Source: Candidatus Nomurabacteria bacterium RIFCSPHIGHO2_01_FULL_40_20
GTDB lineage: Bacteria > Patescibacteriota > Minisyncoccia > Phycocordibacterales > UBA9973
Length of the DNA: 37,446 nucleotides
Assembly: GCA_001786835.1 (NCBI GenBank)
Contig: MFTO01000006.1
Location: 1 to 37,446 of the forward strand
Reading direction: 5' to 3'
Below the pieces are notes generated by a model, which saw only the letters and a program-made list of their open reading frames with translations, was not told the origin of the DNA and did not search any database. Positions 8,446 to 15,466 of this stretch are shown one piece after another. Positions within the stretch are counted from its first letter, which is position 1; each line of letters begins with the position of its first letter. A program made the translations under genes and the position numbers.

Positions 8446-8655
8446 TTAGTTAAGTTTTGAACGTGGTGATCTATTTGTTGGTTTTAAACTCATCCCTATT
8501 TCTTGTGCTTTTGCTTGTACACCAACTACTGGTCTTTGAAGCTTTAATCCGATAACACGAGTCGGAACTCTTCCTCCCATGCTTTTCAAACTTTTGATTT
8601 CAGTTGGGGTCCATTGCTGACCAGACTTTGCAATATATTTTGGCAATTTTGTCAT
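8446..8655 (-). CDS. Small Myb/SANT-like HTH protein
   Basis: This 69-residue protein has QQWTPTEIKSLKSM followed by TRVIGLKLQRPVVGVQAKAQEIGMSLKPTN. This is the layout of widespread 60-70-residue bacterial proteins in which a W-T-x-x-E-I helix and a TRVIGLKLxR-x-x-x-AV-x-x-KA helix form a Myb/SANT-like fold. DNA binding is expected, but the family has no firm function. It is divergent from the LexA-methyltransferase fusion and shares its 120-bp promoter region, so it may belong to the same island. From 8299 to 8445 no gene is seen; a 12-bp palindrome ATTCGTACGAAT lies at 8343-8354. Confidence 0.7.
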   Translation of the reverse strand: MTKLPKYIAKSGQQWTPTEIKSLKSMGGRVPTRVIGLKLQRPVVGVQAKAQEIGMSLKPTNRSPRSKLN

Positions 8656-8733
8656 AAATTTTTGTAATTTATTTTTTATAATTTCGACTAATTTAATAGT
8701 AATATACTCAAGCTAATTTCACCCTGTGGATAA

Positions 8734-8770
8734 CTTTCGGTTTTCTTTCGGGTTTGATTATTGATATAAT
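8734..8770 (+). promoter_or_regulatory. Promoter and candidate operator of the LexA-methyltransferase gene
   Basis: TGaTATAAT (TATAAT at 8765-8770) ends 7 nt before ATG 8777, which predicts a leaderless mRNA. The -35 zone overlaps two direct copies of CTTTCGG at 8734-8740 and 8745-8751, spaced 11 bp (one helical turn), a plausible repressor site. The classical Gram-positive LexA box GAAC-N4-GTTC is not present. A DnaA-box-like TGTGGATAA lies at 8725-8733. Confidence 0.6.
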
Positions 8771-8776
8771 ATACTT

Positions 8777-10297
8777 ATGTTAACTAAGAAACAAAAGGAG
8801 TTACTAGACTTCATAAATAAGTTCTCTAAGAAAAAAGGATACTCCCCTTCAATTCCAGAACTTGCCAAACATTTTGACCGAGCAGTTGGGACAATTCACG
8901 AACATGTACAAAAATTACAAGAAAATGGATATTTAAAAAAAATAGCAAACAAAGCTCGCTCTATTGAAACATCAAATAGAGAGATTATGGTAAAAATTCC
9001 ACTCTTGGGAACAATTGCTGCTGGACAACCAATTGAAACAATTCAAGAAAAAGAAACAATCGCGATTCCTAAAAATAAACTCCCTAACTTTGGAGATATT
9101 TATGCACTCAAAGTTTCTGGAAATAGCATGATTGATGAAAATATTAATGACGGAGATATTGTTTTGGTTAAACAGCAAGCCATAGCAGAGAACGGACAGA
9201 GAGTTGTTGCTTTAATAGATAATTATGAAGCAACGCTAAAAAAATTTTATAACGAGGGAAAACAAATAAGGCTTCAACCAGCAAATAGTTTATATGAACC
9301 AATCATTATTAAAAAGGACCGAGATATTAAAATACAAGGAATAGTTATTGATGTCATAAAAAATAATGATATTGCAGAGGAAAAAAAAATTTCTATAAGT
9401 ACCGGAATAAAAAAGGAAGATAAACTACCTCTAAATAAAATAATACTAGGTGACGCATTGTCTGGACTTAAAAAACTTCCCGACGAGTCTTGTGATGTCA
9501 TCGTAATTGATCCACCATATAATATTGGAAAAAACTTTGGAAACAATATTGATAAAAGAGAGTTTGGAGAATATGTTTCTTGGTGTAAAGAATGGATTAA
9601 TGAATGTATTCGCATAATGAAACCTAACGGGACAATGTTCATTTATGGTTTTAGTGAAATACTGGCGTATCTTTCAGTAGAAATTCCTATAAATAAACGT
9701 TGGCTTATATGGCATTACACAAATAAAAATGTAGCTTCTTTAGATTTTTGGCAAAGAAGTCATGAATCTATAATCTGTGCTTGGAAAGAAAAACCGGTTT
9801 TTAACCGTGACGAAATAAGAGAACCTTACACAGAAGGTTTTTTAAACGGAGCAGCGGGTAAAATAAGAAAAGGTACGGCGGGTAGATTTAGTTCAAGTGG
9901 AAGAGAGACAACTTACAATGCTCATTTAGGTGGTGCATTACCAAGAGATGTAATAAAAATACCAGCATTAGCGGGTGGCGCTGGAATGAACGAAAGGTGG
10001 TTTATGTGTAAAACGTGTGAGGATATATTTGAACCGAGAGAATTAAAAAAACACATAGAACACGATACAGAAAAACACCCGACTCAAAAACCCCTTGAGT
10101 TATCTAAAAAACTTATTCTTTCTGCAAGTCCAAAGAAAAGTGGTGTAGTTTTAGTTCCTTTTGTTGGTACTGGAACAGAATGTGTTGCTGCAAAAATACT
10201 TGGACAAAATTATATTGGCTTTGAAATAAATCCTGATTATGTAATAATGGCAGAAAAATACATTAACTCAGTTAAAACAACATCTAAATTGTTTTAA
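8777..10297 (+). CDS. LexA repressor fused to beta-class DNA methyltransferase
   Basis: This 506-residue fusion protein has a LexA winged-helix domain at residues 1-65 (GYSPSIPELAKHF and the GTIHEHVQKLQENGYLKK recognition region). Residues 72-195 are an S24 self-cleaving domain with the AAG-QP cleavage site (A82/G83), S117 in SGNSMID and K155 in ATLKKF as the catalytic pair. Residues 221-500 are an N6-adenine/N4-cytosine methyltransferase: DPPYNIG (245-251), HPTQKP (434-439) and the SAM motif VPFVGTGT (460-467), in the circularly permuted beta order. A C411-x2-C414...H426-x2-H429 set may bind zinc. All catalytic residues of both halves are present. The adjacent convergent gene encodes a likely endonuclease. 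Confidence 0.93.
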   Translation: MLTKKQKELLDFINKFSKKKGYSPSIPELAKHFDRAVGTIHEHVQKLQENGYLKKIANKARSIETSNREIMVKIPLLGTIAAGQPIETIQEKETIAIPKNKLPNFGDIYALKVSGNSMIDENINDGDIVLVKQQAIAENGQRVVALIDNYEATLKKFYNEGKQIRLQPANSLYEPIIIKKDRDIKIQGIVIDVIKNNDIAEEKKISISTGIKKEDKLPLNKIILGDALSGLKKLPDESCDVIVIDPPYNIGKNFGNNIDKREFGEYVSWCKEWINECIRIMKPNGTMFIYGFSEILAYLSVEIPINKRWLIWHYTNKNVASLDFWQRSHESIICAWKEKPVFNRDEIREPYTEGFLNGAAGKIRKGTAGRFSSSGRETTYNAHLGGALPRDVIKIPALAGGAGMNERWFMCKTCEDIFEPRELKKHIEHDTEKHPTQKPLELSKKLILSASPKKSGVVLVPFVGTGTECVAAKILGQNYIGFEINPDYVIMAEKYINSVKTTSKLF

Positions 10298-10915
10298 CTA
10301 AACTTCTTCTATTGTTTTTATATTTCCAACTTTAGAATATTTTGAAAGATGTTTTTTGTAACCCACAAGAATTGTAGAAACATATTCTTTTGTTTTATCT
10401 GGCGGACAAACAATTGAAAATTTATATTTTTTTATTAAAGTTTCTATATTCACATTCTGAGTAGAACGACTACCAGGTTTTCTATTTTTTACCCTATCTA
10501 AAAGATATTTACCTAAATCTTTATTTTGCCCATATATTACAAATTGTAAATCACTTGCACCTTTCCATACTGCAATAGCAGTAAACAGTCTTTTATCGCT
10601 AAACGCCTTTGCTTTTTCTATATTAGTGTCATTCCATGTTCCACCATAACGTTTCGAAGAAATCGAACACTGTTTTACTTCTAAAAATTCTTCTTTTCTA
10701 GATTTCTTAGCATCAAATCCATGTTTTGCAAAGTTTAATAAATCAAAACCAAAATAATTTGCAATTATAGCATCTCTTATCTCATTAATAGCCGTATCTG
10801 TATCATAATTTCCAAATTTATCTTGAAATTTATTCAAATCAACTAATGCTGTAATACCTAATGTCCTAAAATCTGATGGTACTATTCTGTAGTTACCCTT
10901 TTGAAAAATATTCAT
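10298..10915 (-). CDS. PD-(D/E)xK restriction endonuclease-like protein
   Basis: This 205-residue protein has the nuclease core GFDAKKSRKEEFLEVKQC (about residues 65-82), reading D-x(n)-E-x-K: D67, E78 and K80 as probable catalytic residues. Next come a GGTWNDTNIEKAKAF segment and the strand LFTAIAVWKGASDLQFVIYG. This layout fits type II restriction enzymes, though the exact family and site could not be named. Its stop codon (10298-10300) directly abuts the stop of the convergent methyltransferase fusion, as in compact restriction-modification pairs. The base composition of both genes looks more AT-rich than the neighbours, consistent with transfer. No clear promoter was found; 10916-11009 holds only a weak CCCTTTA-type hairpin. 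Confidence 0.8.
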   Translation of the reverse strand: MNIFQKGNYRIVPSDFRTLGITALVDLNKFQDKFGNYDTDTAINEIRDAIIANYFGFDLLNFAKHGFDAKKSRKEEFLEVKQCSISSKRYGGTWNDTNIEKAKAFSDKRLFTAIAVWKGASDLQFVIYGQNKDLGKYLLDRVKNRKPGSRSTQNVNIETLIKKYKFSIVCPPDKTKEYVSTILVGYKKHLSKYSKVGNIKTIEEV

Positions 10916-11009
10916 GTTTATTTTTTTATTAACTCTAATAATTTTTATCTCCCCTTTAGCTAAGGATTTTAAAGGGATAATAAAGACATTCTACGCCTTT
11001 TAGGGTGAA

Positions 11010-12542
11010 TTATCTAGAGCTTAAGGTACTACCGAGCAGAATACCGTTCGCAAAGTAAAATCCGGTTTGACCAGTAGGCAAAATATCATAAGTATATTTC
11101 TCGCCGTAAGAAACTAGTTCAATTGAAACTACTTTGGCAGTGTCATACAAGTCGCCTAAAACCAAATCCCCCACCGTGCGACCGAGAATTGTAGGGTGCC
11201 CGGGAGAAACAAGGAGTGCGCGTCCATCTGCTAATACAAATTGAACCATTTTATGCTCCGGTGGCACAGAGGTTTTGCTCGTCTTTAGGACAAACCCTAG
11301 GGCGCGATGCCCGGAACTATTGACCGTCCAAATCGGCATGCCGATTTGCAAATCTTGCACGGGCATCGCGCCCAAAGGAGTATCAATCAAAGTACTTTTG
11401 GCAAGGCAGATAGGGCAAGTGCGAACATATCCTTTTAATTGACAGAAATACGGTGGTGGTGGTTCGCCTTCATAGCCAACCGGAGAACCACAGCCCTGCA
11501 CGCATTCAAAGTCAGCTCCACAACTCTGATCACTCGGGCCATTACACTCACGCCCGATGGGGCTGGTGCAAATATTTTTGTGGCACAAATTTCCGGATGC
11601 GCAATCAGAGTCCGCGCTACAACGGCTACCTTCTTTCAATTTACATTCTCCAGCTACAATGGTATAGGTGGGAACACACGTAGGGTCGGTACTAGAACAC
11701 ACAGTCCCCGTGCCTTGTGTTTCTTGACAGATATATTTGGAGGAAGGACAATCGGAATTTTTAGTACAGCTTAGCTCCGAACCAACTCTCGGACACGGTG
11801 CAAATTCACAATTGGGACCAGTGCGCCCTACGGCAGAACCATCGGGGCAAAGCTTGGCTTCTTCGGTGCAGGCTTTCGGAAGCGCTGGGGGTATGGGAAT
11901 AATTTTTTTGTCTTCGTCTATGGGAATGGCTTTACCTAGATATTTCGGCTGGCGGTTGAAAATAATATTTAATATCGCTTTTTCGTTGGCAAATATTTCG
12001 CGAATATAATTTGAAAGTTTTACATGTTCATCATTGGCGGGCACTCCGTAGGCATCGAGCCCCAAAGCGCGAGCGATAAATACCGCGCGAGGCAGATGGA
12101 AAGATTGAGTGACGACAATCACTGAAGAGACTTTAAAAATATCTCGCGCGCGATACATGGTGCTGTAGGTATCAAAGCCGGCGTGGTCTAGAAAAATATC
12201 CGCGTCCGGTATGCCTTTTGCCAAGAGATAATTGCGAACCGGATTGACTTCGTTGTGCTCGACAGTGCTGTTGTCGCCGGAGGCTAAAATTTTAGAAACT
12301 TTTTTCGCACGATATAGTTCTAGAGCTTTATCCACCCGACTTTTGAAAACAGGGGAAAGCTCGCCATTGGAATACACTGCCGCGCCGAGAATAAGAACAG
12401 TCTGGGATTCTTGTATCTCCTCCCCATTTCCATAAATACGTGCTGAAGAGCCGAAGTTGACGATGGCATTTGTAACCAAAATAAATATAAAAAGCAGAGC
12501 GGGAATCAAAATAAGAAAAATTAAAAAGCGTCTCTTTCGCAT
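11010..12542 (-). CDS. DUF218 (SanA/ElyC-like) protein with Cys-rich region and C-terminal Hint domain
   Basis: This 510-residue protein has an N-terminal membrane helix (6-28), then a DUF218 domain (about 47-200: VLILGAAV, ILASGDNS, VTQSFHLPRA), as in SanA/YdcF/ElyC envelope proteins. Residues 224-376 are Cys-rich with repeated C-x-x-x-S-D-C patterns. Residues 379-510 look like a Hint (hedgehog/intein) domain: C379 in CLAKSTLIDTP, VQDLQIGMPI, the SPGHP block (446-450) and a final FYFANGILLGS. Such domains cut the chain before the first Cys. The promoter TGtTATAAT (minus, 12559-12551) ends 9 nt before the ATG. Confidence 0.83.
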   Translation of the reverse strand: MRKRRFLIFLILIPALLFIFILVTNAIVNFGSSARIYGNGEEIQESQTVLILGAAVYSNGELSPVFKSRVDKALELYRAKKVSKILASGDNSTVEHNEVNPVRNYLLAKGIPDADIFLDHAGFDTYSTMYRARDIFKVSSVIVVTQSFHLPRAVFIARALGLDAYGVPANDEHVKLSNYIREIFANEKAILNIIFNRQPKYLGKAIPIDEDKKIIPIPPALPKACTEEAKLCPDGSAVGRTGPNCEFAPCPRVGSELSCTKNSDCPSSKYICQETQGTGTVCSSTDPTCVPTYTIVAGECKLKEGSRCSADSDCASGNLCHKNICTSPIGRECNGPSDQSCGADFECVQGCGSPVGYEGEPPPPYFCQLKGYVRTCPICLAKSTLIDTPLGAMPVQDLQIGMPIWTVNSSGHRALGFVLKTSKTSVPPEHKMVQFVLADGRALLVSPGHPTILGRTVGDLVLGDLYDTAKVVSIELVSYGEKYTYDILPTGQTGFYFANGILLGSTLSSR

Positions 12543-12568
12543 AGATATTAATTATAACAGAAATTTTT

Positions 12569-12712
12569 TTATTTCTTTTTAGACTTTCTCTTTGGCTTTA
12601 CGGCCACTTTGTGCACCGCGCCCTCCATCCGGGGCGGTCGGGTGAGACGTATGCTCTCCCGCAAGTACTCTTTTTTATCTATATCTATCCTTCCCTTTGT
12701 GTTATTTTTCAC
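12569..12712 (-). CDS. Small basic protein, unknown
   Basis: An open frame of 47 codons plus stop starts at GTG 12712, 11 nt after the stop of the secreted protein gene. AGGAAAG about 8 nt upstream of the GTG could be a ribosome site. The peptide has an acidic-basic first part (RIDIDKKEYLRES), then RLTRPPRMEGAVHK, and ends in a Lys/Arg-rich tail (KPKRKSKKK). Codon use and amino-acid order look protein-like, but no family was recognised. The basic tail suggests RNA or DNA binding, by inference. Confidence 0.5.
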   Translation of the reverse strand: MKNNTKGRIDIDKKEYLRESIRLTRPPRMEGAVHKVAVKPKRKSKKK

Positions 12713-12723
12713 CTTTTACTTTC

Positions 12724-13530
12724 CTATTTTATCGTGAAGAGTCCGTTAGATGCATTTATACCTAAGAACGTGCCGGTTTGGCTAGAGATAGACACCATCA
12801 CTCTAAAAAGAGTGCCCCATGATACGCCCGGGTCGGACGGTAAAGTCGTAGGCAAAGTGACTTCTTCCTCGCCATCGTTTGCAGTGAAATCTGAAAGTAA
12901 TTTGGAATTAGTAATGACATGTCCGAGAGGACTATAATAGTTAAGTAAAAGCAACGCTTTGGTTTCTGCTGGGTCTACCCCTTGTGTATTCCATTTTACT
13001 ACAACTTTTTCTCCTGGAGAATATGTCTCGCCCCCATCGGGTGAAACCAATACAATAGAAAACTGGCTGGCTGCCGTGGGTGAAATGCTTCCGCCGGAAG
13101 TGCTCCCGGAAGAAGTGCCCGACGAAGAAGTCGTCTTCGGACAAGGAGCGCCAGTGACATTATTGAACAAATAAGTGGAAAGACTGCAAGGTAGGACTGT
13201 GCCACCGGTAATACTGCCTGTATTGGTGGAGCCTGTGGTACTAGTGCCTCCTGTGCTACCGCTTCCTGAAGTGGAAGAAGGCAAGGCTGAATATCCGCTA
13301 CCGCTACCAGAAGAACTAGTTGATGTAGTCCCTGTCGCGCTCGAACTTGAGAGAAGAGCTGAGACAGTGTTTATAGTTGTGCTATTTGCCCCGAGAGCTT
13401 GAAGCATGGACGTGATGGCAGAAATCCCCCCGCTTGAAAGAGCTCCAGCCATTGCTTTGTTTGGCAATACAAAAGAAAAACCAAGAAGCATAACCCCTAA
13501 AATCAAAAAACTCGCTGTATATTTTTTCAT
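12724..13530 (-). CDS. Secreted Ser/Gly-rich protein with C-terminal Ig-like (Kre9/KNH-type) domain
   Basis: This is 268 residues from ATG 13530. It has a classical signal peptide (MKKY..., hydrophobic core, cleavage after AMA near residue 26). A short helical segment SGGISAITSMLQALGAN follows, then about 100 residues rich in Ser, Thr and Gly with a single CSL...PCP pair. The C-terminal beta domain begins IVLVSPDGGETYSPGEKVVVKW, a start typical of Kre9/KNH-type Ig-like folds found in surface proteins. The longer frame to 13611 lacks a signal-like start and is rejected. A TATAAT near 13582-13577 (minus) could drive it. Confidence 0.78.
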   Translation of the reverse strand: MKKYTASFLILGVMLLGFSFVLPNKAMAGALSSGGISAITSMLQALGANSTTINTVSALLSSSSATGTTSTSSSGSGSGYSALPSSTSGSGSTGGTSTTGSTNTGSITGGTVLPCSLSTYLFNNVTGAPCPKTTSSSGTSSGSTSGGSISPTAASQFSIVLVSPDGGETYSPGEKVVVKWNTQGVDPAETKALLLLNYYSPLGHVITNSKLLSDFTANDGEEEVTLPTTLPSDPGVSWGTLFRVMVSISSQTGTFLGINASNGLFTIK

Positions 13531-13594
13531 AATTTTATTTTTTAGATAATTAATAATACTTATAATGACCCTCTCTATTATATTGTAGCTAGAC

Positions 13595-14170
13595 TTAAAC
13601 TTCAACCCCAAAATCTTTTAATACCTCCACCACCCTAAAAACTGGCAGACCCATAATACTATTATAATCCCCTTCTATTTTTTCTACAAATTTATCGCCC
13701 ACGGCTTGGATAGCATAACTGCCAGCAAAGTTTAGTGGATTACCCGTTTTTATATACTCATCAATCTCTTTTTCCGACAATTTCTTAAAAGTAACAAAAG
13801 TCTCCACAGCCTCCGAGGCAACTTTACCACTTTTTGTATCAATCACCGTAATCCCCGAGATCACCGAGTGGGTATCGCCAGAGAGCATAGAGAGCATTTC
13901 TTTGGCTTTATCTTCTGTATGTGGCTTTCCTAAAATTTTTCCTTGAAACGCGATAAAAGTGTCGCCGGCTATTATAATGGCATCATCATAATTCCTAGCC
14001 ACCGCTTCGGCCTTGCCTCGCGAGAGAAACTTGGCAAGCTCTTTGGGCTCCATAGGTAGTGTCATATCCTCCTCATAGTCGCTCCCCACTGCCTCAAACT
14101 TTACCCCGGCATTTTTAAGAAGTTCAATTCTTCGAGGCGAAGTGGAAGCTAGAATGATTCTCCGTTTCAT
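13595..14170 (-). CDS. maf: Maf-like nucleotide pyrophosphatase
   Basis: This 191-residue Maf/YhdE-family house-cleaning enzyme hydrolyses non-canonical or pyrimidine nucleoside triphosphates. Visible are ASTSPRR (8-14), the E-E-D after GSDY, a K-A-E-A-V-A helix, AGDTFIAFQGKILGKP with the catalytic aspartate, VISGITVID, and GSYAIQAVGDKFVEKIEGDYNSIMGLP. Length is typical. It starts 3 nt after the stop of the deoxyhypusine-synthase-like gene and is probably co-transcribed with it. Confidence 0.95.
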   Translation of the reverse strand: MKRRIILASTSPRRIELLKNAGVKFEAVGSDYEEDMTLPMEPKELAKFLSRGKAEAVARNYDDAIIIAGDTFIAFQGKILGKPHTEDKAKEMLSMLSGDTHSVISGITVIDTKSGKVASEAVETFVTFKKLSEKEIDEYIKTGNPLNFAGSYAIQAVGDKFVEKIEGDYNSIMGLPVFRVVEVLKDFGVEV

Positions 14171-14173
14171 TTT

Positions 14174-15157
14174 TTATTTCTCCGAAATTGTATATCTATC
14201 TAAAACTGCTTCAAAGATAAGCGGGGCGACGATGGTGGCATCCGACTCGATGACGAACATCGGAGTATCTTTGGTTAATTTGTCCCAAGTAATTTTTTCA
14301 TTTGGGGTGGCGCCGGAATACGAACCGTAAGATGTGGTGGAATCTGAAATCTGGCAAAAGTAGCCCCAAGGTCGCACCGGCTTTTTCAAATCATATTTTA
14401 TAGAAGGTACCACACAAATCGGAAAGTCGCCCGAGATGCCACCACCGATTTGGAAAAATCCGAGTCCCGCGCCATCTTTAGAGAGCTCTTCGTACCAATC
14501 ATAAAGTTGCACCATGTATTCTACTCCCGTCTTCATAACTGATGGAGATACTTCTCCCGCTTTGCAATAGCCCGCGAAAATATTTCCAAGCGTGGAATCT
14601 TCCCAGCCCGGCACAACTATCGGAAGATTTTTCTTGGCAGCTTCCAAAAGCCAACAAATTTCAGGGCTCCCATCATGATGCGGGTCAATCGAGCCGTCCA
14701 TTAGTATTTTATAAAAATATTCATGCGGGAAATACCGCTCACCCTTCTCTTCCGCTTCTTTCCACTTTTTTAAAATAATAGGCTCCACTACTCGAAAAGC
14801 TTCTTCCTCCGGAATAGAAGTGTCCGTCACGCGTCGCTCACCCCTCTGTAAAATTTTCGCATCATCTTCTTTGGTAAAATATCTGTAATCCGGATAATCC
14901 TTGTAGTGACTGTGCGCGACTAATCTGAAAACCGATTCTTCCAAGTTCGCGCCGGTGCAAGAAATGGCGTGAATTTTATTTTCGCGAATCATGGGGGCGA
15001 GCGTAATCCCGAGCTGGGCAGACGACATTGCGCCTCCCATGGCGAGCAACATCTTGCCTCCGTCGTCCAAATGTTTTTTAAAGGCAATCGTCGCGTCCTT
15101 CATTTGACGCGCGTTAAAATTGTGAAATAATTTTTTAAATAGGTCTAAAGTATTCAT
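14174..15157 (-). CDS. Deoxyhypusine synthase-like protein
   Basis: This is 327 residues from ATG 15157. Features of the DHS-like family are LLAMGGAMSSAQLG, AISCTGANLEE, HHDGSPEICW, the GWEDSTLGNIF block, GFFQIGGGISGDFPIC and a terminal ESDATIVAPLIFEA. Bacterial homologues do not modify eIF5A, which is absent in bacteria; they are linked to polyamine metabolism such as homospermidine or agmatine-derived products. The 26 residues upstream in the open frame are rejected: TATAAT (minus, 15170-15165) ends 8 nt before this ATG, so the mRNA is probably leaderless. The reaction in this organism is unknown. Confidence 0.88.
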   Translation of the reverse strand: MNTLDLFKKLFHNFNARQMKDATIAFKKHLDDGGKMLLAMGGAMSSAQLGITLAPMIRENKIHAISCTGANLEESVFRLVAHSHYKDYPDYRYFTKEDDAKILQRGERRVTDTSIPEEEAFRVVEPIILKKWKEAEEKGERYFPHEYFYKILMDGSIDPHHDGSPEICWLLEAAKKNLPIVVPGWEDSTLGNIFAGYCKAGEVSPSVMKTGVEYMVQLYDWYEELSKDGAGLGFFQIGGGISGDFPICVVPSIKYDLKKPVRPWGYFCQISDSTTSYGSYSGATPNEKITWDKLTKDTPMFVIESDATIVAPLIFEAVLDRYTISEK

Positions 15158-15184
15158 AGTGTTTATTATATAGAATTTTGAAAT

Positions 15185-15352
15185 AAAAAAATAGAGCTCG
15201 GACAAAATGTCAGAGCTCATGTGGATATTTAGCATCTAGGAGATGCTTTGTGTGCTAGAAGCACACAGGTTTATGTTGGTTTCAAAGAACGATTCGGTTG
15301 GATTGGTTCTGGGTATTTTTGAGCTATAGTAATGCTCAATGTGGTTCCCAGT
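15185..15352 (-). ncRNA. Candidate structured ncRNA upstream of the DHS-like gene
   Basis: On the minus strand, TATAAT (15364-15359) is followed by four consecutive hairpins. The first is CTGGG/CCCAG (15351-15347 with 15313-15309) enclosing TGAGC/GCTCA. The second is a perfect 8-bp TGTGTGCT/AGCACACA (15267-15249). The third is AGCATCT/AGATGCT (15247-15231). The last, GAGCTCtGACA/TGTCcGAGCTC (15218-15194), is followed by a run of seven T (after 15192), a good intrinsic terminator. No minus-strand gene lies between promoter and terminator, and the terminator stands just before the separate DHS promoter. The -35 is weak. Not recognised as SRP, 6S, RNase P or tmRNA. Confidence 0.5.
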
Positions 15353-15466
15353 ACATTAATTATACTACTTAAAATAACAAATAAATGCAGAATGTGGATA
15401 ACTGGTAAATTACCAAAATATATGTTATATATTAATGGTAATTACAAGACACTAAACACAAAACCT

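Noticed and set aside
15393-15401. DnaA-box-like TGTGGATAA (also at 8725-8733 and 23864-23872)
   Set aside because: Three exact copies are scattered over 37 kb, one inside a gene, with no cluster, no dnaA or dnaN and no AT-rich unwinding element, so no origin is claimed.
15332-15466. N-terminal 45-residue extension of the coiled-coil protein
   Set aside because: The residues do not resemble the rest, and the -10-like box before 15467 supports the shorter start.
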